Shown piece by piece: positions 36,289-44,997 of a DNA stretch of 64,000 nt. The notes below the pieces were generated by a model. That model had not been told where the DNA came from, ran no database searches, and was given only the letters and a program-made list of their open reading frames with translations. Position numbers and translations under genes: made by a program. The DNA is from Citrobacter amalonaticus Y19 (GTDB lineage: Bacteria; Pseudomonadota; Gammaproteobacteria; Enterobacterales; Enterobacteriaceae): the NCBI RefSeq assembly GCF_000981805.1, contig NZ_CP011132.1, positions 5,146,001 through 5,210,000 on the forward strand, written 5' to 3'. Each line of letters begins with the position of its first letter. Within the stretch, counting starts at the first letter, position 1.

Positions 36289-36437
36289 ATTTTATCTAAC
36301 CGTTCAGGTCAGATCCTCGGAAGGGAAATTGATAAATCCATGTGGTAATGCTTATTGAAAACCGGCTCGTAGAGGTGAGCCGGTAAGTTCAGGGGCTAGT
36401 ATAGCGTAAGGGACTGTAAAGCCGCCAGAGGGTTAAT
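36278..36437. repeat. Left 160-bp direct repeat (attL region)
   Basis: Runs from codon 4 of ytfL through the start codon and promoter region. Identical over all 160 bases to 51134-51293. The crossover core must lie somewhere within it. It contains an ACCGGCTC/GAGCCGGT stem-loop at 36361-36384, a plausible core or terminator. Confidence 0.92.
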
Positions 36438-36511
36438 GTTGAGCGACAATGTATCGATTAGTGTTGTGTTTGGGATTTGATGGGAACTATTCTCATTTAA
36501 AGAGGGTTTTC

Positions 36512-37711
36512 ATGCAATCTTTACCGGATCTTTATCCAATCTTTATACAGCAAAATGTGCATTTTTTAGACAGAACAGCTTCCTCTGAACGCTCCTTTAT
36601 ATGGCAGCGTCGATTAGCAGGGAAACTTCTGCGGGTCAGCCTGCGGACGCAGGACAAAACGGTGGCTCAGTACCGTGCCATAAAGCTCACAGAAGCATTT
36701 ATAAGGCTCTCTCAGCTAATGGGGCATTCAAATCTACACTTGATTCGTGAAACTCTTCTTAAGGCCAGAGATAAGCAAATAGAGGATGATTTTTTATCTG
36801 CCGTCACAACATGTCATGTCTTGCCTTACTCGACAATGCAAGAAAAAAACTTTGCACCGCTATTATCTTCAGTACTTAAAGAGTGGCTTGACGAGATGAG
36901 TTCTGATTGGGCGAAAAGTACCAAAGTACTTAATGAGAGAACGGTAAATGGTTTTCTGGAATGGTGCGGGGATATACCAGTAGGTTCAGTTACGAAGAAG
37001 ACAGTGAGCACTTATAAAAAGTTTCTGGATAATTCGGGTAAGTCACCTCGGTCCAGACAAGATGCCATCATTAAGGTTTCTGCGATGTTCAATTTCGCTA
37101 TGAAACAACGTGATTACATCGAGAAGAATCCTTTTTTGGGGATGAATTATAAAAATGTTGAAAATGTGAGTATTAAAACGGGGGTTTCCCTAATGGAACA
37201 TCAAAAAATTATTGCATCTCAACATGTTGCAGATTCCAGAACCTTATGGTGGTTGCTAAACCTACTTTATTACACAGGCGTTCGTATTGGTGAGGCGATC
37301 CAAATCACTTCAAACGATTATATTGAGAAAGAAGATCAAGGAAAGCTAATCAAATGCATCAGTATTAATGATATTGGTACTAAAACCGTTAAGAACTGCG
37401 AATCTATTCGTGATATACCTTTAAGTGATAATCTTCTAAAAGCTGGTATATGGGAAGAGAAACCAATATATCATTGGGTTAATAATTCATCTGCAAGCAA
37501 TGCCATAAGCAAGGCGTTCAAAAAAATAGGTATGAAGCATACGGCACATGACTATAGATATGGCTTATCAGATCGATTGCGAGACCTTCAGGAAGTTCCA
37601 GATCATATAAGATGCTCAATACTTGGACATGCTCATCAAACAATGACGGATAGAACATACAGGAGTAAACAACCACTTTGGCAAATGAAACAAGTCATTG
37701 ATCGTGTCTAA
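36512..37711 (+). CDS. Tyrosine-type site-specific integrase
   Basis: Phage-type integrase, 399 residues from ATG 36512 (AGAGGG 6 bases upstream; an upstream ATG at 36449 has no RBS). An N-terminal arm/DUF6538-like segment (WQRRLAGKLLRVSLRTQDK) is followed by the core-binding SAM-like domain (about 120-205) and the catalytic domain with the Arg in TGVRIGEA, HDYR, LGHAHQTM and the nucleophile Tyr in DRTYRS. It lies next to the left repeat and reads into the element, the normal place for an integrase acting on these repeats. Confidence 0.93.
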   Translation: MQSLPDLYPIFIQQNVHFLDRTASSERSFIWQRRLAGKLLRVSLRTQDKTVAQYRAIKLTEAFIRLSQLMGHSNLHLIRETLLKARDKQIEDDFLSAVTTCHVLPYSTMQEKNFAPLLSSVLKEWLDEMSSDWAKSTKVLNERTVNGFLEWCGDIPVGSVTKKTVSTYKKFLDNSGKSPRSRQDAIIKVSAMFNFAMKQRDYIEKNPFLGMNYKNVENVSIKTGVSLMEHQKIIASQHVADSRTLWWLLNLLYYTGVRIGEAIQITSNDYIEKEDQGKLIKCISINDIGTKTVKNCESIRDIPLSDNLLKAGIWEEKPIYHWVNNSSASNAISKAFKKIGMKHTAHDYRYGLSDRLRDLQEVPDHIRCSILGHAHQTMTDRTYRSKQPLWQMKQVIDRV

Positions 37712-37796
37712 CCAACAAAATTTATATGATGGTGATTAAAATACGGGACAAATGAAATCTATATGATATAGTTTAAGTTCAAATCTTGAGTGTTTA

Positions 37797-37838
37797 ATCA
37801 CACCGTTTCATATCTCCGAAGCGGTGGTGATGTTTTTT
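37797..37838 (+). terminator. Terminator after the integrase
   Basis: ATCACACCGTTTC pairs with GAAGCGGTGGTGAT (one bulge) and is followed by GTTTTTT. Confidence 0.75.
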
Positions 37839-38136
37839 ATAGCTAAGTAATAGTAATGTTTAATAATAACTTATTCAAGTTATGGCTATTACTACAATGC
37901 CAGTTCCGAAAGATAACTATTTTAGGATTTATATTTTGGTATTACTGGTGGAGTTATATATGCAATATGTTTATAAAAAATAATAGTTCAATGCATTCAT
38001 AGTATAGTTCACTAAAATAGTAGACTATTGATAAAGTGTATTAGACTGAAAATATGAGTATTGTAATGGCTAATGAAAAGCATAAACTTCATTATAATTA
38101 AAACTACAACACCTAAATACTAATAACTAAAACGAC

Positions 38137-38170
38137 GAAAGGCCGACTCACTGTAACGAATCGGCCTTTC
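38137..38170 (+). terminator. Hairpin just before the P-loop gene
   Basis: GAAAGGCCGA/TCGGCCTTTC 10-bp perfect stem with a 14-base loop, ending 28 bp before ATG 38199. It has no good T run, and since it lies in the leader of the next gene it may be an attenuator or protein-binding site. The remaining spacer from 37839 is AT-rich with no gene seen. Confidence 0.55.
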
Positions 38171-38198
38171 TAAATTAATCAATATGGAGCGTGTACAA

Positions 38199-39713
38199 AT
38201 GATTAATTCTACATCTATTTATAACAAGTTTAAGTATGTATCTGCTGAGTGTGGTTCAGGTAAAACATATCAATTATGTAAGAATATCAATAAAGTGCTT
38301 AACACTAAAGGCAGTACTGAAAAGTTTATTATCGTACAAAATACACAGAAACTCGCTACAGATACAGCTAAAAACTTTAATAACTGCAAATTACTGATTA
38401 GCGATTTAATGCCCAGGAGTAAAAATGTCATTAATGAAGTTCTTGATTTCCTCAAAACACCTGTTGAGCGAGTTCTCATTATTAGTGATAAAACATTTTT
38501 TAGAATTCCTACAGATATGTTAGATGGGTGGCAAATCTGGCTTGATGATGTGACTAATTTCCATTCATTCAAAAATGTTAATGATGGTAATCAGAGAATC
38601 AAAGATATTATATATCATGATATTATGCAAGAACATGAGATTGTCGATGAAGAAAATAAAGAGTACTTAACGGCGAAAAAGAAAGCAGTCAAAGGAAGTT
38701 TAATAAACAAAATTACACAGGATCTTTCGGTTGTCAGTGAGAACGATATTTTCATTATGAATAGTGATTACTTTAATGACCCTGAGAAAGTTCAGTTAAG
38801 TATTCTTGGATGGAAAGAGCTTCGAAAGTATATTGGGTTGCCAGTAACCTTTATGGGAGCAAACTTCGAAAATTCATTGATTTATAAGGCAAGACCTAAA
38901 TTATTTGAACAAATCAGTCTGGATGATCTACAACAACGAAAAGTATCTTTAAATGAACGCCTCAAAGTATACTATTTTTCAGAAAATATAAAATTATCAA
39001 AGACATGGAAGGATAGGAACCCCGACCAACTCCAGCGTGTTTATGATTACCTCTCTGAAGTACTCGACGGTCAGAACTACTACTGGACGAACAACAATAC
39101 CGATAAACAGAAGCTGCATGAGGCTTACAGAATTAGCCCTGATGCGAGGGGGCATAACGACTACAAAGATCGACATACATGCGTCTGGTTAGCCTGTATG
39201 CGTCCTGACGACACAGAAGCGAAGCTGTGTGAGTTGCTATTAAAGATTACAGGTGAAGATATCCATCAGGCGAGAGAATACGAGAGCCTTCATCAGTTCG
39301 TTTTGAGAGGGATATCACGTCAGTTTAATAGTACCGAAACTCAGATTGTCTATGTGTTCGATAAATGGCAGGCTGAATCATTGAGTACGAATATTGAGCA
39401 TGTTCCAGGGGTGCTAGATAGTGCTGCTGCTGGTGTACCCGGCAGACCGAAGGGAGCCAAAAACGTTAACAGACTGCCTGCACTGGACGGTAAAAAATCA
39501 AAACGTTTCAGCCGCTGGAAAATGGATAATCCGGGGCTTGAAATGGATTCGTTCCGTGAATTTCTGAACAGTGATACTAACCGCGATCTCAGTACTGAAG
39601 ATAAAGCAGCCATGTTGAGGCGATTCGAAAAGGCTGTACAAAAAAGAGACGTAAACTCAGTCCGAAACACCGACATGAAAAGCAACAGTTTGTCCAAAAA
39701 TAACCCCTTATAA
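38199..39713 (+). CDS. P-loop ATPase/helicase-like protein with AT-hook-like tail
   Basis: 504 residues from ATG 38199 (GGAG 9 bases upstream; ATG 38184 would overlap that RBS). Walker A AECGSGKTYQL lies near the N-terminus and a Walker B-like IWLDDV about 105 residues later; the spacing and FIIVQNTQKLATDT strand recall superfamily 1/2 helicases. The C-terminal region has PGRPKGAKN, an AT-hook-like DNA-binding motif, and is Lys/Arg-rich. I do not recognise the family. Its position before an iteron array suggests replication or maintenance of the element, but that is inference. Confidence 0.7.
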   Translation: MINSTSIYNKFKYVSAECGSGKTYQLCKNINKVLNTKGSTEKFIIVQNTQKLATDTAKNFNNCKLLISDLMPRSKNVINEVLDFLKTPVERVLIISDKTFFRIPTDMLDGWQIWLDDVTNFHSFKNVNDGNQRIKDIIYHDIMQEHEIVDEENKEYLTAKKKAVKGSLINKITQDLSVVSENDIFIMNSDYFNDPEKVQLSILGWKELRKYIGLPVTFMGANFENSLIYKARPKLFEQISLDDLQQRKVSLNERLKVYYFSENIKLSKTWKDRNPDQLQRVYDYLSEVLDGQNYYWTNNNTDKQKLHEAYRISPDARGHNDYKDRHTCVWLACMRPDDTEAKLCELLLKITGEDIHQAREYESLHQFVLRGISRQFNSTETQIVYVFDKWQAESLSTNIEHVPGVLDSAAAGVPGRPKGAKNVNRLPALDGKKSKRFSRWKMDNPGLEMDSFREFLNSDTNRDLSTEDKAAMLRRFEKAVQKRDVNSVRNTDMKSNSLSKNNPL

Positions 39714-40370
39714 TATATACTTAAGAGAAAAAACGGACATCCATCAAGGAGCGAAAGCGAGTTAACTGCCTGAAATCAGGAGCGGCGAGAGCAAGCGAAC
39801 TGTTTCGGGTAGTTAGTGAGAGTGCTCACGCAGTGAGTACTTGATAGCTATCCCATTGTTTATATAGGTAAAACAATTAAACAGCACCCGCGTTGCGTGT
39901 ACTGTTCGCTGGATTCGGTTCTACTGCTGCGTTCCCTTCGGTCACTGGCAGAGCGAACCCAATCGCGTTTTTTTGTTCTGTCAGTAAGCACATAACTACC
40001 TGTTATTTCATTACTTATTTTACAAATAATTCCTTTGTGTACTTGGTGGGGTATCTGCTGTTTCAGGTACTGGAGAAGCACTATCCGTACTGCTCAGAGC
40101 GAAGCGACCCCGATCCTATCAATCCCCATTCATGATGGTGTTTCGGACAAAACGCACAGGAAGCCCCTTAACGCGATTTGCATCACTAACACATCTGAAC
40201 CTACAAAGTCCCGTAAAACGCCTTAGAGACGCTTTAAGAGCGTCTGCGTGATGGAATCGCGAGTAGTCATAGTATTGAAATCAGATAGATAACCCACTCC
40301 CGGATTAGGAATCCACTTGATCGATTTCGCCTATCGATTTGTATTGAATTAATAGATATTGATAGTTTAT
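39714..40370. other. Long noncoding region of the element
   Basis: About 650 bp with no convincing gene; the open frames in it lack RBS and have poor composition. It contains degenerate GAGCGAA(A)GCGA-type words (39751, 39949, 40098), a hairpin AGACGC/GCGTCT at 40227-40245 and a 12-mer ATCGCGAGTAGT (40256-40267) that recurs at 41892-41903 (inverted) and 41918-41929. It could hold an origin or a structured RNA. Confidence 0.55.
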
Positions 40371-40412
40371 AACGATCGATACATGTACTATCGATCGTTT
40401 ATATCGATCGTT
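40371..40412. repeat. Iteron-like array of TATCGATCGTT
   Basis: Three exact copies of an 11-mer: inverted at 40371-40381 (AACGATCGATA), direct at 40389-40399 and 40402-40412. Partial copies (CTATCGATTT, TTGATCGATTT) lie at 40316-40340. The first two make a perfect palindrome around CATGTAC. This is the form of a replication-initiator, partition-protein or repressor binding array. It sits about 95 bp before the next gene. Confidence 0.75.
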
Positions 40413-40505
40413 GTTGGGTGTTCATGTTATTCTTAAGTACCTGAACACGGATGGTTTCAAGTCCGTACTTTTTGGTCTGAAGGAAGCTAACGGGGTTACA
40501 AAACT

Positions 40506-41507
40506 ATGAGAGTTGTACAACTGGTAATTTATGGATTCTGGGGTATCTGTCTTTTCGTTGCTGCAATGGGAAAGTTTGGTGATTTCTTCACTGCTGGTAC
40601 TGGCTTCTGGTCGGTCGTTATGCTTTTCGTCGCTGGATTGTGCCAGCTACTGGCAAGTATTGCCTCGATCGTATGGGCATTTTATGGTACCGGTAATCTC
40701 AGAGCTAAATACTTGCCCTATAAGTTCGTGAATAATTATACCGTGCCAGTACTGGTCATTATGCTTGCTTTAATGGCAAATGCTGCCCGCTCTTCAAGCG
40801 ATGAAGCCAGAGCACATAAACTTGGTTTTAAAGACGGCAAAGAGTTTACTATCGCTCGCGAAAATAATATTTCGAATGTTATTGATTACGCCAAATTTGC
40901 CGAAGAACAACGTATTAAAGTAGCCGAAAAGGATGAACAGGATAAGATTTCTAAGATGGTCGCAGAGTATGCAGTCATATTTTCTGATTCTGATGAAAAA
41001 GTACCAGAGTTAATCAAGAAAGATTTAAAAGAAAATCCAGAATTAACGCAGCAGATACTCAAAGAAATCACATCATACACTGATTCAGTAGACCGAACAG
41101 TATCGAAATTGGATTATATTAAATATGGCGTCAGTCATAGACAATACATGTCAGCGATTGAACACTCAGATTGTCGTATAAATTATAGTAATTCAATGTT
41201 TTCTATTGATGAATATTATAAAACACAACGTAAAATGAGAGAGGAAATGTATATAAACACTAACTGGGATATGATGCCGCCTATTGAAAGGAAGAAATTT
41301 CTCTATGACGGGGAACGTCTCACTTTGGCATATTTAAAAGAGCAAGCACCAATAAAAGAAAAATTTAATGCTTGTGTATTTAATCTTTTAAAAACAATAC
41401 CACAACTTTCTCGCCCTAACGCAAGACCCAATATTGTATCTGAAGTTATTCCCGCTAAAATTAAATGTGTCAGAGAAAATGGTGGTAATGTAGATATGTG
41501 TTATTGA
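40506..41507 (+). CDS. Unrecognised membrane protein with soluble C-terminal region
   Basis: 333 residues, unknown family. Three hydrophobic segments (about 5-22, 35-62, 78-94) are followed by a long charged, helical soluble part containing an AEEQRIKVAEKDEQDK stretch likely to form a coiled coil. Four Cys occur in the second half (DCRINY, ACVFNL, KCVREN, MCY), which would suit a periplasmic disulfide-bearing domain if the C-terminus is outside. The gene after it, 15 bp downstream, encodes an exported protein with two Cys, so the two may work together. Confidence 0.7.
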   Translation: MRVVQLVIYGFWGICLFVAAMGKFGDFFTAGTGFWSVVMLFVAGLCQLLASIASIVWAFYGTGNLRAKYLPYKFVNNYTVPVLVIMLALMANAARSSSDEARAHKLGFKDGKEFTIARENNISNVIDYAKFAEEQRIKVAEKDEQDKISKMVAEYAVIFSDSDEKVPELIKKDLKENPELTQQILKEITSYTDSVDRTVSKLDYIKYGVSHRQYMSAIEHSDCRINYSNSMFSIDEYYKTQRKMREEMYINTNWDMMPPIERKKFLYDGERLTLAYLKEQAPIKEKFNACVFNLLKTIPQLSRPNARPNIVSEVIPAKIKCVRENGGNVDMCY

Positions 41508-41522
41508 TATAAGGTTATCTAA

Positions 41523-41882
41523 ATGAAATATGTTTTAGTCATAGGATTGTTCTTGCTAATTTTTTCATTTTATTCATGGGCAACAGTTTCAGGTAGTAAA
41601 GAACAGAATGCATTCATCATTAATAGTGAAGTTATTTGTTTAAATGAGATACAGCAGAAAATGACACCTTTCTTTAAACAGTTTGAGCAAGAAAAGGGGG
41701 TTAAATACAAGTACGTTGTTAAATCAGGTCTGTCATATAACGATATGATAGGTCTACGGTTACAGATCAACCGAGTGGATTCGGGGCTGAATGTGCGTGT
41801 AGCCGATCTTGATTACTACTGGTTACAGGAACGTGGAAGCATGTGTCAGCCAGCGTACATGGTACTTAACCGCGATTGGTAA
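41523..41882 (+). CDS. Unrecognised small exported protein
   Basis: 119 residues. The N-terminus (MKYVLVIGLFLLIFSFYSWA) is a signal peptide or anchor; the rest is a compact domain with two Cys (VICLNE, MCQPAY) that could form a disulfide. AAGG lies 8 bases before the ATG. It is coupled to the membrane-protein gene 15 bp upstream and followed by a strong hairpin. Function unknown. Confidence 0.7.
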   Translation: MKYVLVIGLFLLIFSFYSWATVSGSKEQNAFIINSEVICLNEIQQKMTPFFKQFEQEKGVKYKYVVKSGLSYNDMIGLRLQINRVDSGLNVRVADLDYYWLQERGSMCQPAYMVLNRDW

Positions 41883-41887
41883 TAGTC

Positions 41888-41933
41888 TTCCACTACTCGC
41901 GATTTGTTCTTAAAACTATCGCGAGTAGTGGAA
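41888..41933. terminator. Perfect 16-bp hairpin between convergent genes
   Basis: TTCCACTACTCGCGAT and ATCGCGAGTAGTGGAA arms around a 14-base loop. It separates the exported-protein gene from the 3' end of the STAND gene and probably terminates both. The inner 12-mer also occurs once at 40256-40267. Confidence 0.75.
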
Positions 41934-41944
41934 ACCATAACTTC

Positions 41945-43066
41945 TTATTTGTTGATTTTTTGAAAACCAATTTCTTTAGAAATTGTATCGTACTTTATAC
42001 CCACGGCTGCACAAATTTTTTGTACTTGATTTTCTGGGCGTTCAAACATATACAAGTAATTAACGACGAAAGCTTTAACCAACAATTTTGATAGATTGTT
42101 TTTACTTAAACTTAAATTAAGTTGTCTTAGCTCTTCAGTTGGAATTGTCTGACCAACTTCTAAAACACTTGCAAGTTTAATTAATTTCCCCGCGTCACTG
42201 TTTTTGCTCTCACAAACTTTATCAATAACTGGCTGTAAATGGGTACTACCTATTGAAGATGCAATTTTTGATACAATCGAATAAGTTACCGTGAACAACA
42301 TTTTGAAAAGGATTTTACGAGCTAATGCTCGAATATCTATCGATGCTAGATTCTTATTGCCAGAAAGGACCTCATTTATTTTTTGTTCAAGAGTATCAAT
42401 TGTCTTCTCTGGCTCATCACGAGCAGAGCTTAACAAAAAATTCAAGGATCTCAATGGAGCATTTATTGCTTCATCTAAGAGCAATTCTTTTTGGGAAATT
42501 TTCAGTGACCCATAATAATTCCTTGAGAGCTGCCCTAATAATTCTAAAGATTTTACAGTTAAATTCAACTCAAGATTTAAATCAATACCTTTATACAATT
42601 GCTTTTTATCATTATGCTCATCTTTAGTAAGATTTTCATCAGCATCTTCAGCATCTTCAGCTTCATCGCTCCCATCCCTAATATCTTTTGAGTCTTCAAC
42701 TTCTCTTCTGAATTCAAGTCTGTCTTTTTGAATAAATGATACTTCTGGAAGATTATCCACAATGCTATTAATGAAATCTGTATCTAAATCAATTGTAGCA
42801 GGTTCAAATTGATTGAATAATAGCTTGGTTTGCTCCGTAATAAGATCTAAAATAAACTGGTCCTTAGAATGATGAGTAAGGAACATTAAAATATTCATAC
42901 TTTGCTTGAGATGTAGGGATGATGCTAATTTCTTAATTTCATCAACTACTTCAGCATCTCTAAGATGATCTGAGAAATACTTGGCTATGAAGAAATAGTA
43001 AACATAGTTATATTTAAATCTATAATAGTCTGGCTCAATAACCTCTATCACTTTGGCTTTTTCCAA
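41945..43066 (-). CDS. C-terminal part of metallophosphoesterase-STAND protein (after frame break)
   Basis: Frame open from a -1 shift point at 43165 and ending at 41945; 406 residues counted from the shift, or 373 from the first ATG at 43066. It begins with the region that completes the STAND module (YYRFKYNYVYYFFIAKYFSDHL, like the NACHT/STAND motif where a helical domain ends), then an acidic low-complexity stretch (about 15 Asp/Glu in 25 residues) and a helical domain. No RBS fits the 43066 ATG. Best read as the second part of one protein with the upstream gene, joined by frameshifting, or left as a pseudogene tail. Confidence 0.75.
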   Translation of the reverse strand: MEKAKVIEVIEPDYYRFKYNYVYYFFIAKYFSDHLRDAEVVDEIKKLASSLHLKQSMNILMFLTHHSKDQFILDLITEQTKLLFNQFEPATIDLDTDFINSIVDNLPEVSFIQKDRLEFRREVEDSKDIRDGSDEAEDAEDADENLTKDEHNDKKQLYKGIDLNLELNLTVKSLELLGQLSRNYYGSLKISQKELLLDEAINAPLRSLNFLLSSARDEPEKTIDTLEQKINEVLSGNKNLASIDIRALARKILFKMLFTVTYSIVSKIASSIGSTHLQPVIDKVCESKNSDAGKLIKLASVLEVGQTIPTEELRQLNLSLSKNNLSKLLVKAFVVNYLYMFERPENQVQKICAAVGIKYDTISKEIGFQKINK

Positions 43067-43089
43067 AAGATCGAAACGGTCTCCAAAAT

Positions 43090-44997
43090 CTAGTTGAACA
43101 CCGTACTCAGAACAAAATGAATTATTGAAATTCCAAAGATGCTCTTTACTTTCCTCGGGTTTATTTTTTTGTAGAAATAATATGATAACTCTGTTATATA
43201 ATTAAAAACTTCATCCAGCTGCTCTTTACGGACGTACGCACTTGCCAAACTGCTGGTGATCAAGAATTGGTAATAATATCCATATGAACTTGTCTTTAAA
43301 TCTGTTGATTGCTCATTATCAATAGACTGAAGCATAGTTAATAGGAAGAAAGGTGTTGAGGGTATGTAATTCTTTCCAATAATAGTATTAATCATCTTGG
43401 TTGAGGAATCATTGGCATGAATGAGAGTAGACCTCTCTTCGGCACAAGTCGATTTTAGTGTATTCCAGCGATTTGCTAATTCATACCTGAGTCTAAAGCC
43501 AAATTTCAACATCTGATATTGCTTGTAATCTGAGGTGAACGGACTTGATTCGATTATATCGGCACCAGCAAATTTGCAGCTATCACTAAGTGTAATGATT
43601 ATTTTATCAAATATTTTTTCTAAAGGGGACAAAAACGCTCTAAGGGAATTGGAGCTACCCTTTATATCTTGGAAGTCATCAATTAGTAATGTTTTTTCAG
43701 CTCCATACGTAGCGAATTCAGCTAATGATCTATTGTTGTATTGTGAAGTCACTGCATCAGTGAGTACTTTCTGTATGGTTTTACTGGATTTTTTAATTGT
43801 ATTCCCATCTAAAAATAACACGAGCTTTTCTTTCTTTATCGTGTCTAAATAGTATTTCTTTAGAATCGTTGTCTTTCCACAAAACTCATCTCCAATTAGA
43901 ATTATTCGGCTTTCATTATTATTAAGTAATTTTCTCGAAGATATTTTTCGTGTTTGTTCTTTCTCATCCGAGAGATCCCTAATGTTCGGATAAACAAAAA
44001 CATCATCCAATGTTAATTTTTTGGCGGTTGGATGGATGTACTCAGCACCAAGGGTTTGCAAAAAACCATGAAATTGCTTACTAACTTCGAAATTGTTGGA
44101 TACGAGTCCTTTTTTTGACTCAATAACATCACTTTTAAGGAAGTTTTGACCTTCATTATAAGTGCTGCCATCCCAAATATATGTACTTACCAGTATATCA
44201 CTACCCTCGATTTCAAAAGTCATAAAACCATTTTCTAAAACGTGATAATCATCAATGGGCAGAGACTCTATCATTAATGTAGTAGAGGACTCGGTGTCTA
44301 TTTTAAAAGAGTCACTAACATGTTCATGTCCGGTAAGAGCGATTGAGTAATTATTCCTTATTATATTTCTAATGGCTTTCCCATTGTTCGGCTCAAACCA
44401 TGATAAGGGGTGGTGAAACATTATTATGCTATTGTAAGGCTCAGGACATTTTAGTACTTTACTCTCCGGGTAAGTTATATCGCCACCACGCTCATGTATT
44501 TTTGAGCACCAGGCAGTGTTTAACGTCAGAACTGAGAATTTTTCAGATGACAAATTTATTTCATAAAGCTTACTGAGATTGGTTTTTTCAACAGGTTCAA
44601 AACTACTAAATTCTTCTTCGAATTTATTGTAATCTTGCATCCCGGAGCTAACAAAAGAGATTGCTGCATCGTCTATTTTATCAATTGGGATTGACAGCAT
44701 AGTATTCCGTGCAATTTCGGAATAATCTCCAAAGTTATGATCATGATTGCCAGGACACATTATAAGATAATATTTTTCTTTCATCACTTTGAACAACGAT
44801 GAAATAGAGTCATATTCCTCTTTTTTACCACTGAATGCTATATCTCCAGAAATCAATATAATAACATATTCTTTTCTTTTTAATATTTTTTGAATATCTA
44901 TGATTTCTATAAGTGATTTGATTTTTTTCTCGATATTTGCTTTGTTTTTTATAGAAAGATGTACATCACTGAAATTTACAAATAAAATATTATCCAT
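43090..44997 (-). CDS. Calcineurin-like metallophosphoesterase fused to STAND NTPase, N-terminal part
   Basis: 635 residues in this frame. Metallophosphoesterase domain (1-250): D11/H13, SGD52, GNHD (N84-D86), HH195-196 and GHEH (H224/H226). A linker with DDVFVYPNIRD (331-341), seen before the NTPase in STAND proteins, is followed by Walker A GDEFCGKT (369-376) and Walker B LLIDDFQD (437-444). The frame then runs into 24 unrelated residues after an A7 run (43164-43170) and stops. Effector-plus-STAND proteins are commonly anti-phage sensors that cut or signal on binding a phage protein; the role here is inferred from that. Confidence 0.85.
   Translation of the reverse strand: MDNILFVNFSDVHLSIKNKANIEKKIKSLIEIIDIQKILKRKEYVIILISGDIAFSGKKEEYDSISSLFKVMKEKYYLIMCPGNHDHNFGDYSEIARNTMLSIPIDKIDDAAISFVSSGMQDYNKFEEEFSSFEPVEKTNLSKLYEINLSSEKFSVLTLNTAWCSKIHERGGDITYPESKVLKCPEPYNSIIMFHHPLSWFEPNNGKAIRNIIRNNYSIALTGHEHVSDSFKIDTESSTTLMIESLPIDDYHVLENGFMTFEIEGSDILVSTYIWDGSTYNEGQNFLKSDVIESKKGLVSNNFEVSKQFHGFLQTLGAEYIHPTAKKLTLDDVFVYPNIRDLSDEKEQTRKISSRKLLNNNESRIILIGDEFCGKTTILKKYYLDTIKKEKLVLFLDGNTIKKSSKTIQKVLTDAVTSQYNNRSLAEFATYGAEKTLLIDDFQDIKGSSNSLRAFLSPLEKIFDKIIITLSDSCKFAGADIIESSPFTSDYKQYQMLKFGFRLRYELANRWNTLKSTCAEERSTLIHANDSSTKMINTIIGKNYIPSTPFFLLTMLQSIDNEQSTDLKTSSYGYYYQFLITSSLASAYVRKEQLDEVFNYITELSYYFYKKINPRKVKSIFGISIIHFVLSTVFN

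Noticed and set aside
36361..36384. ACCGGCTC/GAGCCGGT hairpin as a proven attachment core
   Set aside because: It is inside the 160-bp repeat in both copies, but since the whole repeat is identical, the crossover point cannot be placed from this window.
39893..40226. Two open frames of 63-80 codons and a reverse one in the noncoding stretch
   Set aside because: No RBS, no recognisable domain, and overlapping frames on both strands; more likely a site or RNA region.
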